Of a DNA stretch of 64,000 nucleotides, positions 61,482-64,000 are shown piece after piece. Each line of letters starts with the position of its first letter. Within the stretch, counting starts at the first letter, position 1. Both the position numbers and the translations under genes were made by a program. Source of the DNA: Reticulitermes speratus (taxonomy: Eukaryota > Arthropoda > Insecta > Blattodea > Rhinotermitidae); contig JAJKFL010000002.1 in assembly GCA_021186555.1 (NCBI GenBank), positions 31,288,001 to 31,352,000 of the forward strand, written 5' to 3'. The notes under the pieces are model-generated. The model had not been told where the DNA came from, did not search any database, and saw only the letters and a list, made by a program, of their open reading frames with translations.

Positions 61482-61615
61482 GACTGTGGTCTTTAGGGTC
61501 ATGACATCATGGTCTGGTAAGTTACAGAGGAACCTGCCTCCCCATTATGTACCCTAAGAACACCGGTACCCACCTCCTAAACGACACATTATCATATCTG
61601 AAAATATCACAATCC
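61482..61615. mobile_element. Hairpin MITE (TTCTGGGAT family), copy 9
   Basis: The left arm CTGTGGTCTTTAGGGTCATG pairs loosely with the inverse of ATCATATCTGAAAATATCAC. This is the most diverged copy listed. Confidence 0.5.
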
Positions 61616-62394
61616 AATGCTTCTGTGCCACAAAAAAACCAACTTTAAAATCTCTGATTAATTGCCATGTCTACAGCAGAGTAAATGGCAAATGTTCAGA
61701 AGTGGCAGTTTGATCCAAACATCTAAAATTACTTTCAGTCTGTTGGCATCTTCACAACAAACCAAAAAAAAACTGCCAATGACATTTATTGCAGTCACGT
61801 CCACCCCTTGAAAGTACAGACTTTACAATTCACTTCAAGCAACTTGACAATCTGTAATGCCACTATACAAGCTGCATTACATACAGAAGTTAAGTGCAGG
61901 TGTTAGATCTTTCTGTTTGCAACAGGTATGTAACACTGTAATTCTTTAAATAAGAGTTTTATCATATCACAGATGTCAGGATAGATCAAACAATTTAGAA
62001 AGTCATGCAGTATCATTCTTATAACTATCCTTCATATATATAATATAACACATTTGGAAGAGTATGTTTTCATTAACTATTGAATAAAGTCTTGCAGCTT
62101 AAAGTACCATAAATTCTACAAGCCACTATTATTCATTTCATCAAAGGTTTAGTCACATGATCAAGTGCCAAGTCAAAATCAATTCAGTCTATGGTGTTTA
62201 GACAATTATATGACAAAGTCTCCGTCAAAAACTATGTCACTTCCAGGATAAGAACGAAATGAATGGACAGTTAAAAATCATGTCTTCTTACTAACACAAT
62301 GTCACCGAATTCAGATACATGTATGGATTTTAAAGCAAGTTTAATGTTGATACCTCCACACTCACACTGAAGTCAGTTCATGTACAGTAAAACC

Positions 62395-62559
62395 CCTATT
62401 TAATGAATTGCTGGGGGATTAGAATATATTTCACTAAATCGAGGTTTTCATTAAATGGAGGTTACATTGTTTCTATGGAGCTATTGTCAGGACATGAAAA
62501 AATCATCACTAAATCCGGGATTTCACTAAATTCGGGAACATTAAATCTGGGTGTTACTG
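62395..62559. mobile_element. Short Tigger-type MITE
   Basis: A 165-bp element flanked by TA at 62393-62394 and 62560-62561. The left end is CAGTAAAACCCCTATTTAAT and the right end, reversed, is CAGTAACACCCAGATTTAAT. Internal ACTAAAT motifs repeat along its length. It has no coding capacity. Confidence 0.88.
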
Positions 62560-62805
62560 TATATGTTATTTTTGCAAGAAGTAAGTATAGCATGCATGTT
62601 TTATTTCACAGAAATTTTATTTGTGTGTTCAGTGGTTGTTATAAAAGGCCAGACATTGCAAACTCTGTAAGCCATCTATATCATCTTGTCTGACAAGTAT
62701 ATGGTAATTAGAATTTATACTAGTAGAAACTATGGTCAGAAACAATTAAAAAAATAACAAACATCAAAATGAAGTCCCCATTCTTAAACACCATCTCACA
62801 AACAC

Positions 62806-62900
62806 TTATGGGGAAGAGGAAGTACGCTCCACGCATGCATAACCTTGGCAGTAGATGGAGATGGGTGGCCAGCATCATATTCTACCCCCAAAGGCAGGGC
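62806..62900 (-). repeat. SINE fragment
   Basis: ATAACCTTGGCAGTAGATGG and the following GGGTGGCCAGCATCATATTC match the SINE 3' half in minus orientation. Confidence 0.6.
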
Positions 62901-62969
62901 TTATGATACATGCTAAACAGGAGACTAACATTCACTTCAAATTCTAATGTAAAGTATGCTAAATAAGAA

Positions 62970-63248
62970 AAAGGAAAGTTGTCCCTGTATATGCCATAAA
63001 GGCATGTGGGTGAATGGGGGTATAGCTCCATTCATTCTTAACCATGGCATTCGATGGATGTGAGTGGTCAGCTTCATGCCCCGACTGCCTTACCCCAGGA
63101 ACCCACTGAATAAAGGGCTGGGTGAACCCCAGAGCCAGTCTGCATGCTCTCGAGGACAGAAAAAATTTATTTTCCCTCCCAGAACTCAAACAATGGTTCC
63201 TCACTTGTCCAGCATGAAGCCCAGTTGCTACAGCACTTTTACTATCCC
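62970..63248 (-). mobile_element. Nearly full-length diverged SINE
   Basis: The tail side GGAAAGTTGTCCCTGTATAT and middle AAGGGCTGGGTGAACCCCAG are recognisable, and the degraded tRNA-like head lies at about 63215-63248. Box B is no longer intact. Confidence 0.78.
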
Positions 63249-63515
63249 ATCTCTCTCAGAAACTGAATGCCTAGCTTAATAATGATGCATGTATTGTAAC
63301 AAAAGCAAATTTTCCATATACATAATTACATACTTCCAAACAGGTTTTACCACAGCAAGAACAAGCAAAAGTGAAACAATGGGAAGATGTCAGGTACTCA
63401 CTGTAGTTAAAAAGTTGTGGATTATGCGCTTACAAAAATAATGCAGTTACATTATTAGCAACATAGCATAACCCTTAAGCAGTGACAGTGAACTACCTGA
63501 ATGATCAGAACTTAC

Positions 63516-63560
63516 CAGGTTTACTGGTGTGTATGGCAGCGCCTGATGTAAGCTGTACAG
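63516..63560 (-). CDS. Unidentified proline/serine-rich gene, exon 1 of those seen (micro-exon)
   Basis: A 45-bp minus-strand exon with a strong acceptor (TTGTGTGTGCAG|CTGTAC) and the consensus donor CTG|GTAAGT. Read in phase 1 it gives VQLTSGAAIHTSKP and leaves one G, which joins GG of the next exon to give P-G-S-P-T, so phase and composition both fit the exon at 57485. A phase-0 reading (LYSLHQALPYTPVNL) is also open but does not join in frame. The first exons of the gene lie beyond the window. Confidence 0.6.
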
Positions 63561-63775
63561 CTGCACACACAAAGAGCAACGAAGGGTTACAAAAAATGAA
63601 AGAGAAACAATGCTGCCACCATCACCATTATTACACACTGCCACAACATCAACCCAAAAAAATACACAACATAGCTCCAATAAAAAAGTACAACACATGT
63701 ACGCATAACAGCCTGCATATTTACAAGAAGCAAACAAAATTTAACACAGTCCTCAAAATGAAATAGGAGATCAAA

Positions 63776-63866
63776 TGAAGTGGTGGTGATGGTGGTGGTG
63801 GCAGCGACAGCAGCAGCATTAGTAGCAGCAATAGTAGTGGCAGCAGCAGCAGTACCAGTATAGTAG

Positions 63867-63921
<55 letters not shown>

Positions 63922-63990
63922 CAGCTGCCAGTGTACTGGTGATGGTGATGGTAGGGTGGTGGTAATGATGGTGGTGATGACAACAGTGAC
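63776..63990. repeat. Compound trinucleotide microsatellite (GGT)n(AGC)n(AGT)n(GGT)n
   Basis: GGT-rich sequence passes into AGC/AGT mixtures, then a long pure AGT run (about 63866-63921), and back to GGT/GAT units at the window edge. Long minus-strand open frames across it are low-complexity artefacts. Confidence 0.93.
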
Positions 63991-64000
63991 AACACAAAAG

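Noticed and set aside
63587-63997. Minus-strand frame of long Thr/Ala runs
   Set aside because: It is a direct translation of the trinucleotide array at 63776-63990.

Overview
This is a window of animal nuclear DNA, almost certainly insect. It is AT-rich and intron-rich, has no prokaryotic-style genes, and is packed with decayed mariner and Tigger/pogo transposons, tRNA-derived SINEs, hairpin MITEs and trinucleotide arrays. The LINE-tail wording at 37.05-37.24 kb and the repeat fragment near 13 kb are of a kind I associate with cockroach or termite genomes. Blattodea is therefore my best guess, by inference only. Two host genes can be supported, both on the minus strand. The 5' end of an ABHD2-type alpha/beta hydrolase (Drosophila Hydr2 class) has coding exon 1 at 16727-16880 and exon 2 at 15913-16085. 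A CRE and an NRF1-like site lie just upstream, and the catalytic exons lie outside the window or are too far away to see. Exon 1 is one base out of frame at a run of five A, and adding one A restores full family similarity. The second gene is unidentified and encodes a proline/serine-rich, scaffold-like protein. Five exons (63516-63560, 57485-57862, 49509-49683, 48546-48754, 45088-45191) have consensus splice sites and intron phases that agree at every junction. A sixth candidate exon with a stop codon is at 31436-31582. The gene starts beyond the right edge of the window. Layout: 1-15.9 kb is intergenic or ABHD2 intron sequence holding a complete but dead mariner with unusually long inverted repeats (323-1636), a ~1.2 kb palindrome interrupted by a SINE (5787-6992), a Tigger MITE (8184-8515) and a full SINE with target duplication (15420-15701). 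15.9-17.1 kb is the ABHD2 5' end. 17-31 kb lies between the genes and holds a decayed DDE transposase, a deleted mariner, several SINEs and a 75-bp tandem repeat. 31-64 kb is the unidentified gene with large introns, filled with four further Tigger elements plus a MITE, two hairpin clusters, a deleted mariner and microsatellites. The mobile elements are all defective. Transposase pieces survive separately: Tigger copies at 39.5 and 56.2 kb keep only the DNA-binding N-terminus, the copy at 45.7 kb keeps the catalytic part, and all three mariners are broken. A dispersed hairpin MITE family with ends resembling TTCTGGGATRT is present in at least nine copies, and I do not recognise a published name for it. 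I saw no tRNA, rRNA or CRISPR features.
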